A stretch of 64,000 bases of DNA from Sambucus nigra. Its lineage: Eukaryota; Streptophyta; Magnoliopsida; Dipsacales; Adoxaceae. Where the stretch lies: positions 394,156,561-394,220,560 of the forward strand of contig OX422208.1 in the NCBI GenBank assembly GCA_949130495.1. Direction: 5' to 3'. The notes under the pieces were generated by a model, which worked only from the letters and a program-made list of their open reading frames with translations, searched no databases and was not told the origin of the DNA. The position numbers were made by a program, and so were the translations under genes. The stretch's first letter is position 1; every line of letters starts with the position of its first letter. This document shows, in pieces, positions 31,997-43,516 of the stretch.

Positions 31997-32610
31997 CATG
32001 GGGGTGGAAGCGGTACAGATTTTTACCGTACCATACCATTTTTGTCCCAAAAAAATGGTTTTGGTTTCATATATTAAAATATCAGAAACCGATCTTACCG
32101 AAATCGAAATTATCGCAAAAAAGTTGGTTGGTTTTGGTTTTAATATTTAAAAAACCGATTTACTGAAATTATTGTACCGAATTTACTGAAACAAAAAAAA
32201 ACATACCAAAATTACCGTGTCGTACCGAATTTACTGAAACCAGAAAAAACTGTACCGAAATTACCGCACCGTACCGAATTTACGGAAACCAGAAAAAAGT
32301 TGGTTTTGATTTTGGTTTTAATATTTAAAAAAAGTTGGTTAGTTTTGTTTTTGGTTTTTTGGGACTTTTAGTGCTGTTTATCGAAACCAGAGAAAACCAG
32401 AATTTACCGAAACGAGAAAAATCCAGAATTTACCGAAACCAGAAAAAATCAAAATTATCGAAAAAATCGAAATACCGGTCGGTTTGGTTTTGGTATTGAT
32501 TTTGGTTCACCGGGTGGTAAACTGGTATGGTTTGGTTTTACCATCCAGAGTTTGGTTTTGGTATTGGTATCTATTATTTACCGACCAAACCGTACCGCTT
32601 ACACCCCTAG
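31997..32610. mobile_element. hAT-like MITE (about 614 bp)
   Basis: The ends are inverted: left CATGGGGGTGGAAGCGGTAC, right (reverse complement) CTAGGGGTGTAAGCGGTACG. The flanks ATGGACGG (31988-31995) and ATGGACAT (32611-32618) share six of eight bases, fitting an 8-bp hAT-type target duplication that has decayed. The interior is built of repeated CCGAAACCAGAAAAA on the left and its complement-like TTTGGTTTTGGT on the right, so most of it could fold back. It encodes no transposase; the 71-aa ORF inside is chance. Confidence 0.62.
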
Positions 32611-33614
32611 ATGGACATTTAGGATGACCAAGTCACAACATCAATCCATAACCATGTGACTATTTGATAGTATTTTGAGATGATACATCATTTCATTCAT
32701 GTGCTATATAATATTTGGAGTCATTAAGATGAGATTTACGATTACTTTATACATGTTTGATTCTTTATTTTCCTTAATACACACTTGCATGGATTTATTT
32801 TATTATTGAACTTGTATATCACATGTTGGTCGAAGTGTTTTCATCTCAATCACGTCTTTAAAACTAAACAAATGCGCTAAAACTTGACAATGAATTTAGT
32901 GCATGTAATAACTGTTGACAATGAGGAATTTGTTTAATATGAAAAAATGATGAGTGTACACGAGAAATGGATACAAAAGGAGAAAATAACCTTTGAGTTA
33001 AAGGAACCATTTGAAAAGAGATAAAAAAAAGTGTGGCATTATAAAAAGTATTCAAGGCTAAAACAGTTTAATTTGATATGATCATTCAAAATAAAATAAT
33101 TGAATAGAAAACTTTGATCATTATTGTATATGAGGGAGTTTGGTTGGAAATAAATCAACGGGTTTGCACGTCCTGACAAAGTCTTGAAAAAGAATTACAT
33201 AGTTTTAGACATTATCGGTGTGGTCTCATTTTAGACTTATTTTGATTTGTTGGTTAGATTGAGTATATGTCATTTGAATTCAAAAATTTTTACACCTAAG
33301 GATGATTTTGAGTTCATTTATTATGAGTATCCATATTCATCGTTTTATATGTTATGAACATTTGAATTTATTTTCCTATCGAATTTGTTCTCACCCATTC
33401 ATTCGGTCTTCAGGATTTTGTTATCTTAGTGTAAATTCATGGTGTTTTTTTTTGTAAATTATCTTTTCGTGAAAAAATTTGAAAAATCAGAAAGGGATTG
33501 TGAAAGCCTTTTGAGTATATCCTTGCATGAGCGTAATTGACATATATTTACAATACTTGTCTTGACACTCCACATTTATTTTTGTTTTTTTTCTTTTCCT
33601 TGTCTAATTCAGAC
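32611..33614. other. Noncoding interior of the Sirevirus-like element
   Basis: About 1 kb without coding pattern on either strand. Where an autonomous copia element would have integrase, RT and RNase H, none of their motifs can be found. Confidence 0.45.
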
Positions 33615-33960
33615 AAATAAAAAGGGGGAGAATGGATTATGACTTATGAGGGAGTGAGTGTTTTCGTTATGGGGGAGATTTGAGCTTCATAATTGGTTTA
33701 CTTATCTCATTTCAATCTTGATATGACACGAAGGTATTTGTTTTGCTGATTGTGTGTAGGACTTTGACAATCATTTGGAAAGGACACAAAAGTGGCGCAA
33801 CTAAAGCGAAGAGATTTAAAGTTGAAGATTTCTGAAGACTTGCGCTTTTTGTAGTATCTTTAAACTTTTGGGTTCATGGGAGGGTATTAGATTTGTATAG
33901 GGATTTTATTTAAAATTTGGATTATTTTTATTTTTTACCAGCGTAGACATAGGGGGAGAT
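33615..33960 (+). other. Multiple polypurine tracts
   Basis: AAATAAAAAGGGGGAGAA at about 33615-33632, ATGGGGGAGATTT at 33669-33681 and ATAGGGGGAGATTT at 33949-33962. Sireviruses are known for repeating the PPT before the 3' LTR. The last tract marks the probable LTR start. Confidence 0.65.
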
Positions 33961-35028
33961 TTTTAAGGACATAATTTCCATAGTCCTGATTTTATATTCA
34001 GTATGTTGTGTACTGCTACAACCATCGAAGGAAGCTCACGATCATTTGCTGAAGATGACAGATCCAGATATCAAGGTTCTTTAATAACGGACATCTACAA
34101 GATTTATTTTGGTAAGGATTGTGTTTAAGTTTATAATTTGGTTTATGATAGTATTGGGATATATTTCGAAACTGTTTTTTTTTATTAAAATGAGGCATTT
34201 TTCTACGTAAAAATATTTTTAGGAAGACCTGTAGGCGAGCTTTTTAAAATATTATTTTTTAGCTTATGTCGTTCAAACGACAAAGCAATTTCGTTCAAAC
34301 GAAATTGATATGTCATTCAAGTTACCCCTTTTAACGACATCACATGTCATCTGATATGTCGCGAGACAGGTCATTACTTTTGTGCTTCAAATGACCCTAC
34401 ACTGCTTTGGTTTTTTAAGGTCATTTTTAGAGTCGTTCAAACGGCATCTAATGTTGTTCAAATGATATGAAAATGTCGTTCGAACGACCTGCACCACCTT
34501 AAGTATTTTTCTTTGCTATAAATACTTATTTTGGAAGACCTTTTCATTGAGAATTTTGCCAAAAAAAATGCAAATCTGCATAATTTTAGTCTTCACTTTT
34601 AGCTAACAAAACTTTGTTTTTGATTCACAAAAAAGATCCCATATACGTTTGGAACCCAAAAAAACTTTTTGTTGAAGTTTCTCTTGTAGATAGGATATCT
34701 CTATTGTTGGATTGATAGTTCTTACGGGGGTTATTTGCTGACGACTGGGTCATTAGGGATACTCGTGGCTATTCACTGCTGAGGAGGATAAAGATTTTGC
34801 TATGTAATTATAAGTTGCGATTTACGTTAGATAGTGAAATAAGTTTTACCCAAATGGGGTTTTTTCCTGAAATGTGTTTGTCCGTTAATTTACGACTGCA
34901 TGTTTGATTTACCAACATAGATGCATGATTAGGGTATAATTAATTTTGATTAAAGATTGACTCTAATTAAATAAGTTTAAAATTTAAAATTTGTGAAATA
35001 AATAATTAATCGACATCACACATTCTCA
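33961..35028 (+). repeat. 3' LTR of the Sirevirus-like element
   Basis: Starts after the last PPT; the exact first base is uncertain because the 5' LTR lacks this part. It ends CATTCTCA at 35028. It holds a cluster of palindromes at 34268-34488. The 3' half matches the 5' LTR remnant. No gene. Confidence 0.65.
34268..34488. promoter_or_regulatory. Palindrome cluster in the Sirevirus-like LTR
   Basis: Perfect or near palindromes on one core: GTCGTTCAAACGAC at 34268, ATTTCGTTCAAACGAAAT at 34288, GTCGTTCAAACGGC near 34432, TTGTTCAAATGA near 34454 and GTCGTTCGAACGAC at 34475. Half sites (GTCATTCAA, GTCATTTTTAG) lie between. Position in U3 suggests binding sites for a host factor or a fold-back; LTR palindromes are described for Sireviruses, though I cannot compare the exact motif. 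Confidence 0.5.
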
Positions 35029-37129
35029 AGCCCGTCGACACTCGTATGCAATAAATACATCATCATTAATGAAATACTAAATTGCATTGCCCAACCCATG
35101 GTGTCGATAACACTAAAAGTATTTATCATTTGACCAATAAATAAGTAACACGATAATAAAGTGAAATCGATGTAACTAGCAATACATGCAAGATTACAAT
35201 CCAAATACCAACCCTTCGAACGTCACCCATAAAGTAAGATATTCACAATCTCATAGACAACATATAATAGTGATATAAGGTTCATTTAATTAATATCCAT
35301 CTCCAAAATAAAATATCCCTTTTATAATTATCAATTAAATCACACAAAGGTAACTACCTTCGGAAACCTCCTCCTTCTTTTATCGGTAAGTCCGTTGGAG
35401 TTCCTCACCTAACGAACTTAAATAAACACGTATATAAAAATGGGGAGATCAGTGCACAATAACACAACAAGGTAGTACCATCCCCAAACTCATTTCATTG
35501 ATCGAGTCAATTCGCATATCTCGTCGCGAAGCAATGACCATCCTAAATATATGATCAAATACACATCGACCTTCGCAAAGTCCTGCATCATCATCCAGGA
35601 ATATAGTACGCGGGCTAAACCATCAAAATAACTGCAACCGATAGATTCCCCACAGGTAATAGTATGTTCACATAATCAAGTAACTTATATATAGACAATG
35701 CACAATATATATACACTATAGGATGTCACATAACTCTCACGCATACCCAAAATCGTCCCAATACTCAGTGTTGAATTCTACTTAATTAATTTTAAGGTTT
35801 ATAATTCCCAGACCTACAGTAAATTCTTTTCTCATACTTTTTTACTTTAGTTAATTTATAAACTTTATTACAAGTGAATAAAAATTTCTCTGAAAATCAA
35901 TTACGACATAAAATCTTCTAAATCAACCTTATTGAACCATTCCCGCAAGCCCAACATCAGATTGATCCGGCCTGAAATCGCATCGTTCTGATGGGCATGG
36001 AGGTGTGTCCTTCTTCCCAAAAAATGAATATTTTGTCGCAATCTCCATAATTAACCCACCAAGCTTTCAACCATCATTCTAAATATCACTATAATTAAAA
36101 CTAATTATCGATTCATGATCTTATACAGATAATTAATAAATTGACACATTAAATAAAGGTTTAATTCTTCAAATCCCCAAATTAAAACTAGTTCATCTTT
36201 TTACATTCAACGGAATCAAATACACATACGATTTAAGATACAAGCATCAAATTATCTTGGTGACTCAACTTACATAAGAAAAGCAATCCTAAACATGAAT
36301 TATAACCACATAATCATATTAAAAAACAATTCAAGTTAAGATTCCTCTTCAATGAGCTTAAGTCTTTAAAATAACAATAAAATAAATGCCAATCCCAATT
36401 AAACCAATAACAAAGATGATTAAGATATCATATTTCAGTCCTAAACATGAGTCTAAATCCCCGAATTACTACATAATAAGAAACTATAAACAAGTTACAG
36501 ATTATATGTGATAAAGCATGATATTTCTTGCCTTAAATACATGAACGATGAATATCTACACATTGATGCTTATTCTTCCTCATCCAAAAGTCTCCTTAAG
36601 CTCTACCAAAGGCTTATGGCTTCAAGGGTTTGTGTCTCTTGAGAAAAGTACTTGATTAATGAGTTTTAACTCTTCTAATTAATCCTTAAATTCGAAGGTC
36701 TATATTAGGCCAAATTTTGGGTCTCCAAATGAGCCCAAAATACTACTTAAATTAGTCCAAAGCTTATCCCAAGGGTATACCTACCCCCGACTACAACTTA
36801 AAATAATAGAAACACACATTCGAGTCTCCATATCACTCTAAAGTTTAATAAAAATGATAGTATGTCATAACTTGAGGTAATACCTCACAACATAAAATAA
36901 AATGTACACCTTCTTATTTTATGTGTAATCGCATATAGTCTAATTAATTACACCGATTAATTAAATATAACACACTACAGAAATAAATAACATAACATGA
37001 AAATTTAATCATCATCTAAATATGGATTTTTATTATTATCAATTTTGAGTAGTAATTAATTCTAATTTATTAATTTATTCTCCTAAATAATAAATGATAA
37101 GTAAATAACATAATATACACAGTATTACA
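35029..37129 (-). repeat. Tekay-1 3' LTR (minus-strand element), partial
   Basis: Ends CAGTATTACA at 37129, right before a minus-strand PPT, so reading on the minus strand the LTR starts TGTAATACTG. It is related to 11123-17514. Its outer part was lost or displaced by the Athila/Sirevirus block that ends at 35028. No genes. Confidence 0.65.
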
Positions 37130-37130
37130 G

Positions 37131-37141
37131 TCTTCCCCCTA
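37131..37141 (-). other. Polypurine tract of Tekay-1
   Basis: Minus strand AGGGGGAAGAC is directly followed by TGTAATACTG, the LTR start. This fixes the element's orientation. Confidence 0.75.
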
Positions 37142-38482
37142 ATTAAGGAATTTAATCCTCGGAATTCGATAAGCTAAGTTCTAGATACTGTTCTCTCATG
37201 GAATTATCACTCTCACACATCGACTCGTCATCATTGTGATGTTTCCACTGGACATGCACTAAAGGAATCACCTTAAATCAAAGGGTCTACTCCCTATAAT
37301 CCAAGATTGTAATCGTATTCTCCTCATAACATCTCTAAGGAACCTCCAAAACATCAACACGTGAAAAACATATTTCACCTATTGCAAATGATCCGAAAAG
37401 AATAAATGATTCACAACTAGTCTGATACAATCAATAATGGTGAATGGGCCCACATACCTGGGATTTAACTTCCCCTTCTTCCCAAACCGCACCACCCCTA
37501 TGTGGGAAACATCGTAGGTAACACCTAATCTCCATGCAAAATCTAGGAGTATCATCCCCACATCTGCATGACTCTTTTTGTGACTCTGGGTAGCCCTCAT
37601 CCTCTCTCTGGTAAACTACACCTTTTATGATGTGTCCTGAACAAACTTGGGTCCAATAAGCATGTTCTCCCCCACCTAAGTGGGTAAACGATAAAGCCTC
37701 CTCTACAAAGCCTCAAATGGTGCCATCCCAATAGTAAACTGATGATTGTTCTTGTAAGAAAACTCCATTAACTATAAGTATTTATCATAAATTCCTTTGA
37801 AGTCAAAAATACACATTTGTGTCATTTCCTTCAATATTTTGTTCATCTTCTGCATATATCAATCAGTATGTGGGAGATATGAGGTATTAAATCTTAACTC
37901 TGTCCCTAATGTCGGTTGTAAACTCCTCCAAAAGTGGGACACAAATGTCCTGTCCCTTTCGGACATGACGATAAGGGTTACATCATAAAACTTCAGAACA
38001 TATAGTAGGAAAGTTTAAGCATACTACTCCAGAGTAAAATCCGTTCGCACTGCAAAAAACTTAGCCACCTTAGTGAAACGGTCCATGATCACCCTAATGG
38101 AATTGTGTCCCTGCTGTGACATAAGTAATACTGTAATGAAATCCATGTAAATGCCATACAATTTCCACATAGTAACCTCAAGAGGTTGTATAACACATTC
38201 TAGTCTCTAGTGATCTACTTTCACCATCTGGAAAGTAACACACTTGGAGATAAACACTGTGATGTCCTTTCGCATGCCTACCCACAAATACTGGCGCCTT
38301 ATATCCTGGTACATCTCTTCCCCACTGAGATGTACCATAAAATGTGACCCATGACCCTCAATCATCATTACCTATTGTAACTCCTCATCCTCGGGAACCA
38401 CTAATCTAGTGTATAAATGTTATCCCCCATCATATCTAATTGAGTATGATTCTGCCCCCTCAGCCAACAACTATATAACTTT
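37142..38482 (-). pseudogene. Tekay-1 integrase and chromodomain
   Basis: Minus strand. Chromodomain traces at about 37300-37150 read IPLVHVQWKHH and SMREQYLEL. The integrase C-terminal part at 37600-37379 shows HADVGMILLDFAWRLGVTYD-type text and NPRYVGPFTIID, the LSPRYVGPF motif of chromoviruses. Further right the catalytic core is broken by stops: text complementary to 38040-38110 and 37900-37960 gives weak DFI and SDRD-like traces. The integrase N-terminal zinc region lies near 38250-38420. All of this is far gone; the order and spacing match Tekay/Del. Confidence 0.72.
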
Positions 38483-39033
38483 TTATTGACAAGAAGGACC
38501 CCCTATTTGTTCCCTCAAAACCCAAATAATCTTAGGTGTGATGGTAAGAACTTCATTAAAGGCATGAGCCTCCTTAGTGAAAATAAAACCCCAATTCGCC
38601 TTCCAAAAGTCCAAAAGTGTAATTCTCGGTGTGAGAATCAAGGCATTTTCCATTATATTTGCCTTTCTTGAGTGATGTTTAATATCAAACTGATAGTATT
38701 TCACTAACTCAATACATTGCTGATGTATCATGTTCAACTCCCTCTGCATTACCAGATACTGAAAAATCTTTTTATCCACAAAAAGATGGAATCTTTCCCC
38801 AACAAATAATGTCACCAAATTTGAACAGCAAAGAACACTACTACTAACTCCAGATTATGGGTGGGATAGTTGTCCTCATGATCCTTAAGATTTAAGGAAG
38901 CATACATTATCGAACTATCCTCCTGCATCAATACAACCCTGAGTCTTTATACTGAGGCATCGGTATAAACCATGTACTCCACCTAACCACAAGGTCAAGA
39001 GAGCCCCAAAGCTAAAGTCAACTTGATCTTTAA
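38483..39033 (-). pseudogene. Tekay-1 RNase H
   Basis: Minus strand 39019-38483. YTDASV near 38960 holds the first Asp, then HEDNYPTHNLELVVVFFAVQ near 38880, FHLFVDKKIFQYLV near 38780 and YYQFDIKHHSRKANIMENAL near 38690-38630, the HPGKAN region with the last catalytic positions decayed. The reading stops at 39019 in the LINE target duplication and resumes at 54160. Confidence 0.82.
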
Positions 39034-39169
39034 TAATCTGTGATAGACACATAAGACGCACCTATTTTAACCCAATGTATCTGTATAATAAACCATAATT
39101 AGGGTTTTCATGTATACACCCATCCCCCCTCTCATGTTGATCCAAACCCCCCCTGATATCAAGAATGTT

Positions 39170-40190
39170 TAGAGCAAATCTTTTGCCTCTTTAGTTGAAG
39201 ATTCATCATCAATCGATCACGATTTTAAACTGAAACAACCATCAAATCTCAAGGGTGAACCTGGAGAAGTTTTATCGAATGAAGATATTGAAAGCCTCAC
39301 AAAACATTTTAAATATGCCTTGGTTGGGAAGTTTTCATATAAATGACCATCTATGGAAGTTATAAAGAAAGCATTTCAAACATTCTCGTTGAAAACAACA
39401 TTTAATGTTGGACTGTTAGATCAAAAACATATATTGATTCATTTGAATTATGAGGAGGATTATGAAAAAATGTGGACGGTGGATGCATGGTATATTATAT
39501 AATTCCCCATGATAATTTTTAAATGGACTCCAGACTTTAGGCCTGATAAGGAAAGCATCATATCCCATATATGGATTTCATTTCCTCAACTTCTTATTCA
39601 CTTTTTCTCTAAAGCTTCACTCTATTCCATAGCCCAATTGATTGGGAAGACCTTAATATTAGATAAATCAAATGTTGACATTAATAGAATATAGCTCGCA
39701 TTTGTGTTGAAGTTGATTTGACTAATTTTATTCCAAAAGGAGTTTGGAATGGATATGGCAATAATGGATTTGGTAAGAAATAGTGGTGGAGAATATGTTA
39801 AAATATTGCTCAAGTTGTTCTAAAAAAAGGCCACGATGAGAGTAATTGTTTATCTAAGATTTCAAATAAGTTAAACATAGCAAGGAAAGGTTTTGAATTC
39901 AATCCAAAGAAGGTGGATGATAATTAGGTGCAAAAGAACAAAATCAACCAAAGGAAAAAACTAAGGTTATCAATGCAAAAAGTCATATTGATTTGGTCAA
40001 TCAGTATACATATATTGAAGATGTTTGAGATAATTTTAAAATGAAAGAAGGTGAAATTAGAGAATTTAATGATTGCAAGAAGACTATGCAGACCACTGAA
40101 GGTGTTTCCAAATTGAAAATAAGAATGCAAATTCAAATTAATGAACACATACACAAAATCCAAAAACAAGACTTAAAAAGTAATTAAGAC
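39170..40190 (+). pseudogene. LINE ORF1 (DUF4283-like, zinc knuckle)
   Basis: NEDIESLTKHFKYALVGKFS near 39280, then PSMEVIKKAFQTFSLKTTFN, LLDQKHILIHLNYEEDYEKM near 39415-39475, and FKWTPDFRPDKESIISHIWI from 39518. This is the DUF4283-type RNA-binding domain of plant LINE ORF1. The zinc knuckle near 39805-39855 reads YCSSCSKKGHDESNC with the full CCHC pattern. Stops (near 39341, 39501, 39693) and frame changes inactivate it. Confidence 0.8.
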
Positions 40191-40529
40191 ATTATCATAG
40201 ACCAATTCTCTCTTTCCCATAAAGCTACTGATCTACCATCCTATGGAAAAAAATCAAGCAGTTATTGACATGTATACCATTTACGGGGATGAAGATGGAG
40301 ACAACCACACCCTATTCATAGAAGAAATACAAGTATTTGCTAGAAGAATTTACAAGAACACTAAAACATACAAGGAGAAGAAGGTGGAAGCTTAGAGATT
40401 GATGAAGACTCGAAATTTTGGAGGATCCAATGTCCCTCACAAAGAAGCCAATGTACAAGATCCAATTTTCAAAAGACTAACCAGATCCGGTTCAAAAGGT
40501 AACACTCAAATTCATTCCTATAATTCTAA

Positions 40530-42285
40530 AAGATTAATCGGATTATTTAGAATCTAAGAGGAGTTGAAAAAAAAGCATCATCAAGAAGACTGAAAAATTA
40601 ACAAAGATCCATAAAGTTCCATTTATAGCTCTTTCAGAAACAAAGTTTGATTAAACCAAAATTGATAAATTTAGGATGAAATGGGGATTTGAATGTAGTT
40701 AAAGTAATTTAAATTGCAGGATATCGCTTTTCTGGAGGTTTAATGTCACTGTTCAATATATTGTTGATCATGATCAATAATTGACACTAAAAATAGGCCA
40801 ACAAACTTTGAAGACTAACTTGTATTTGATAGTATATTATGTAAAATGCTCTAGGGAAGAGAAGAAAGTTCTATAGGATCAGATGGTTGACCTCTCTAAT
40901 AATTTTTAAGATAAAAACAAAGTTCTATGGGATCAGATGGTTGACCTCTCTAATAATTTTTAAGATAAGACTCATTTGGTTATAAGGGAATTTAATGTTG
41001 TTTCCTATCAATTACAAAAACTAGGAGGTAATGATACTGACCATAATTCAATGGGAGACTTTAATCAAGTAATTGATGATAGTGGCCCATAAATCTAGGC
41101 TGCTCATGTACAAGATTCACCTGGTGCAACAATAAATGAAGAAGGGATGATTATGGATATATTAGATAAGTGTTTACTCAATCATCAATGGTATACTTTG
41201 TTTCCAAACTATCTACTCAAGCATCTGAATAGATCTACATTTGATCATGGTGTTTTGTTACTATCAGTTAAAAACATGGTGGATGTTATCCCTAGATCTT
41301 TTAAATTCCAGTCAATGTGGTGTAATCGTTCTCGGTTTGAGGAAGTAGTAAAGACCTCTTGAAATAAGGAGATAAATGCTATTGGGATGAGAAGATTTTC
41401 AATGAAATTACGTAGACTATAAAAAGATTTGAAAAAGTGGAACAAGGGAAACTTTAAATATGTATTTTCGGTAGTAAAATATTTGGAAGATGAGACTCTA
41501 TAGTTGGAAATTTCTTATGAGCTTAACAAAAATGAATCCAATAGGATAGCTCTTAACTAAGGAAGAGATAAATTGATGGCATCTTTAAAATTGGAAGATA
41601 TATACTATAGGAAAAAAATCAATTATAAAATGGTTGAAATTGAGAGATGCAAATACAAAAAAATTCATTCTAGTGTCAAGGCCAACCATAAAAAGTTGAT
41701 GATTCGGAATATTAAAGATCATAATGGCATTTTGTTAGAAGATAACCACGAGATTAATAACCACATTATGAATTTATTTATGGAGCACTTGACCTCTATC
41801 ATCTTTTAAAAAATGTTGACATAACTTATATTATTCACCCTCTTATTTCTACTAAAATAAATGAATTCTTAGAGAACTTTGCAACTGAAGAAGAAGTGTT
41901 TACAGCTGAATAGAACTCAATGAGGATTCACCTCCGTGTCCAGATGATTCTACAAAAATTGTTGGAATATTATTAAAATTGACCTCTTAATTCCTATAAA
42001 TAGTTTTTTTGCAACTAATGAGGTTCCTAAGAGCTAGTCTAGCATTTCCATTGCGCTTGTTACCAAGATGAAAATTCCAAAGAGGTGTGGGGATTACAGG
42101 CCAATCAGTTTATGCAACTTCTCTTATAAGATTATTTTAAAGATATTGTCATTTAGATTGTCTAAACTATTGCCTCGGATCATGTAAACAAACCAGAGTG
42201 GTTTTGTCAAAGGAATTTGTATTTAAGATCATATACTCTTATACCAAGAAATGGTTCACAACATAAGAAAGAAAATTCATAGTGG
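40530..42285 (+). pseudogene. LINE ORF2, endonuclease and RT start
   Basis: Endonuclease traces KIHKVPFIALSETKFD near 40600-40650 (with the catalytic Glu), GDFNQVIDDSG near 41055-41090 and RSTFDHGVLLL near 41231-41262 (the SDH motif, Ser changed). The bridge to RT is open at 41573-41809 with LEDIYYRKKINYKMVEIERC and HNGILLEDNHEINNHIMNLF. RT begins near 42080 with GDYRPISLCNFSYKIILKIL and NQSGFVKGICI. It is cut at 42290 by Tekay-2. A 55-bp tandem duplication lies at 40865-40970. Confidence 0.82.
40865..40970. repeat. 55-bp tandem duplication in the LINE
   Basis: AAAGTTCTATRGGATCAGAT and the following GGTTGACCTCTCTAATAATT occur twice in a row with one difference. It lies within the endonuclease region and is absent from the usual protein layout. 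Confidence 0.9.
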
Positions 42286-42450
42286 TAATATGTGACACCC
42301 CGTCTAATTAAACATTGATTGATGATGCCTTTATTAAATTAAAACAGGTTTCTCATATTGTTTATTCTTATCATCACTATCGAAAAAATTTTAATTACTA
42401 ACCACCTAAGTGAAATCAGACATGTGCCAAATTTTATCTTTCTCTAAAAC

Positions 42451-42452
<2 letters not shown>

Positions 42453-42528
<76 letters not shown>
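42453..42528. repeat. (TA)n microsatellite
   Basis: About 38 TA units in the Tekay-2 3' LTR. The matching place in the 5' LTR (near 49283) has only a short AT stretch, so it expanded after insertion. Confidence 0.97.
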
Positions 42529-42530
<2 letters not shown>

Positions 42531-43310
42531 CAATGCAAAAACTAATTTAAACATTCACAATACAAAAGTCCAAACAATCAAAATATATGAATGAAAAGAT
42601 ATTTTGCCGAATCAACCATCGACCAAAATCCCAAAACATAATACTCCATATTAACAAAAGAAACTAAATAACTGAAAACTAACAACGGAAAACATGTCTA
42701 TACATAGAATATAAAATGAGATCCTACAATACATCGGAACGGAGGAATCGTCTAATCAAACCAATCATGTTAGCATCCAAAGTGTTATGGCTCCGAGTCC
42801 CTAGAATGAAGTCAAGCCTGGCGTCCTTGTGGATGGAAACCTACAATGTTTTTGAAAATATTTTATAGAAAGTGTTAGTACACAAAACATTTTGAAAATA
42901 TTTAGCAAGAGTTTATTACATTTTTAAAACCGGTTATTTATCACACATGTTAGGTTATCGTACATTCTCTTGAGTTTACTCACCCCTCATCTATTGTTCA
43001 TGCCTAACGTTCGGTACTTAGCCCAACTAGCTATACTGACCAAGCTGACTAGACTACAATATCATTTGAATTTATCTATTTGCCTATGTTCCCTGTACCA
43101 CCTATACAGTACATTATATTCATTAACGTCCCAAATACAATTTATTTCTCATGCAACACTTATATAGGTTATGATCAATTAAGTTTCTCTTCTTAATTCA
43201 TCTTTTAGATGTAAATCCATAATTATAACATCTACAAGTCTACTATCTCACCCAGCAGGACATCATAAGGTATGTGTATTTTGCACATAATATATATACT
43301 ATAAGGATTT

Positions 43311-43516
43311 TTGGTCCAGATAACCATTGACCCCAATTATCCTATCATTTACATTGGTTCAGATATCCCTCGACCCCAATGTAAATGTTATGCATGTGTA
43401 TATTGGTTCGGATTTTCCATTGACCCCAATATTATTTATTTTTGATTTGGTCCTTATAATCATCGACCCTAAATTTGAACTTTTATGTATTGTTCTGAAT
43501 ATCCATCGACCCTAAT
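43311..43516. repeat. Five tandem motif copies in the Tekay-2 LTR
   Basis: TTGGTYCGGATATCCATCGA plus CCCCAAT recurs at 43311, 43354, 43403, 43447 and 43490, spaced 43-49 bp. The same array exists in the 5' LTR near 50070-50275, so it is part of the family. Confidence 0.8.

Larger units (their letters stand above)
29120..35028 (+). mobile_element. Sirevirus-like Ty1/copia element without pol
   Basis: A 3'-truncated-looking LTR copy (29120-29617), a tRNA-Met-type PBS, a gag region with coiled coil and zinc-knuckle traces, a series of GGGGGAGA polypurine tracts and a 3' LTR (ending at 35028) sharing CCCATATAMGTTTG, TGTTGAAGTTTCTCTTGTA and the end CATTCTCA with the first. Several repeated PPTs before the 3' LTR and a long gag with coiled coil are known Sirevirus traits. 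No protease, integrase or RT is seen in the 2 kb between gag and PPT, so the copy is gag-only. A hAT-like MITE has inserted into it. Confidence 0.72.

Noticed and set aside
18054..37129. 18054-20049 and 35029-37129 as halves of one LTR split by Athila and Sirevirus
   Set aside because: Attractive by position, but the left half does not match the related LTR at 11123-11485 and no target duplication can be tested because the Athila 3' end is lost. Left open, not asserted.
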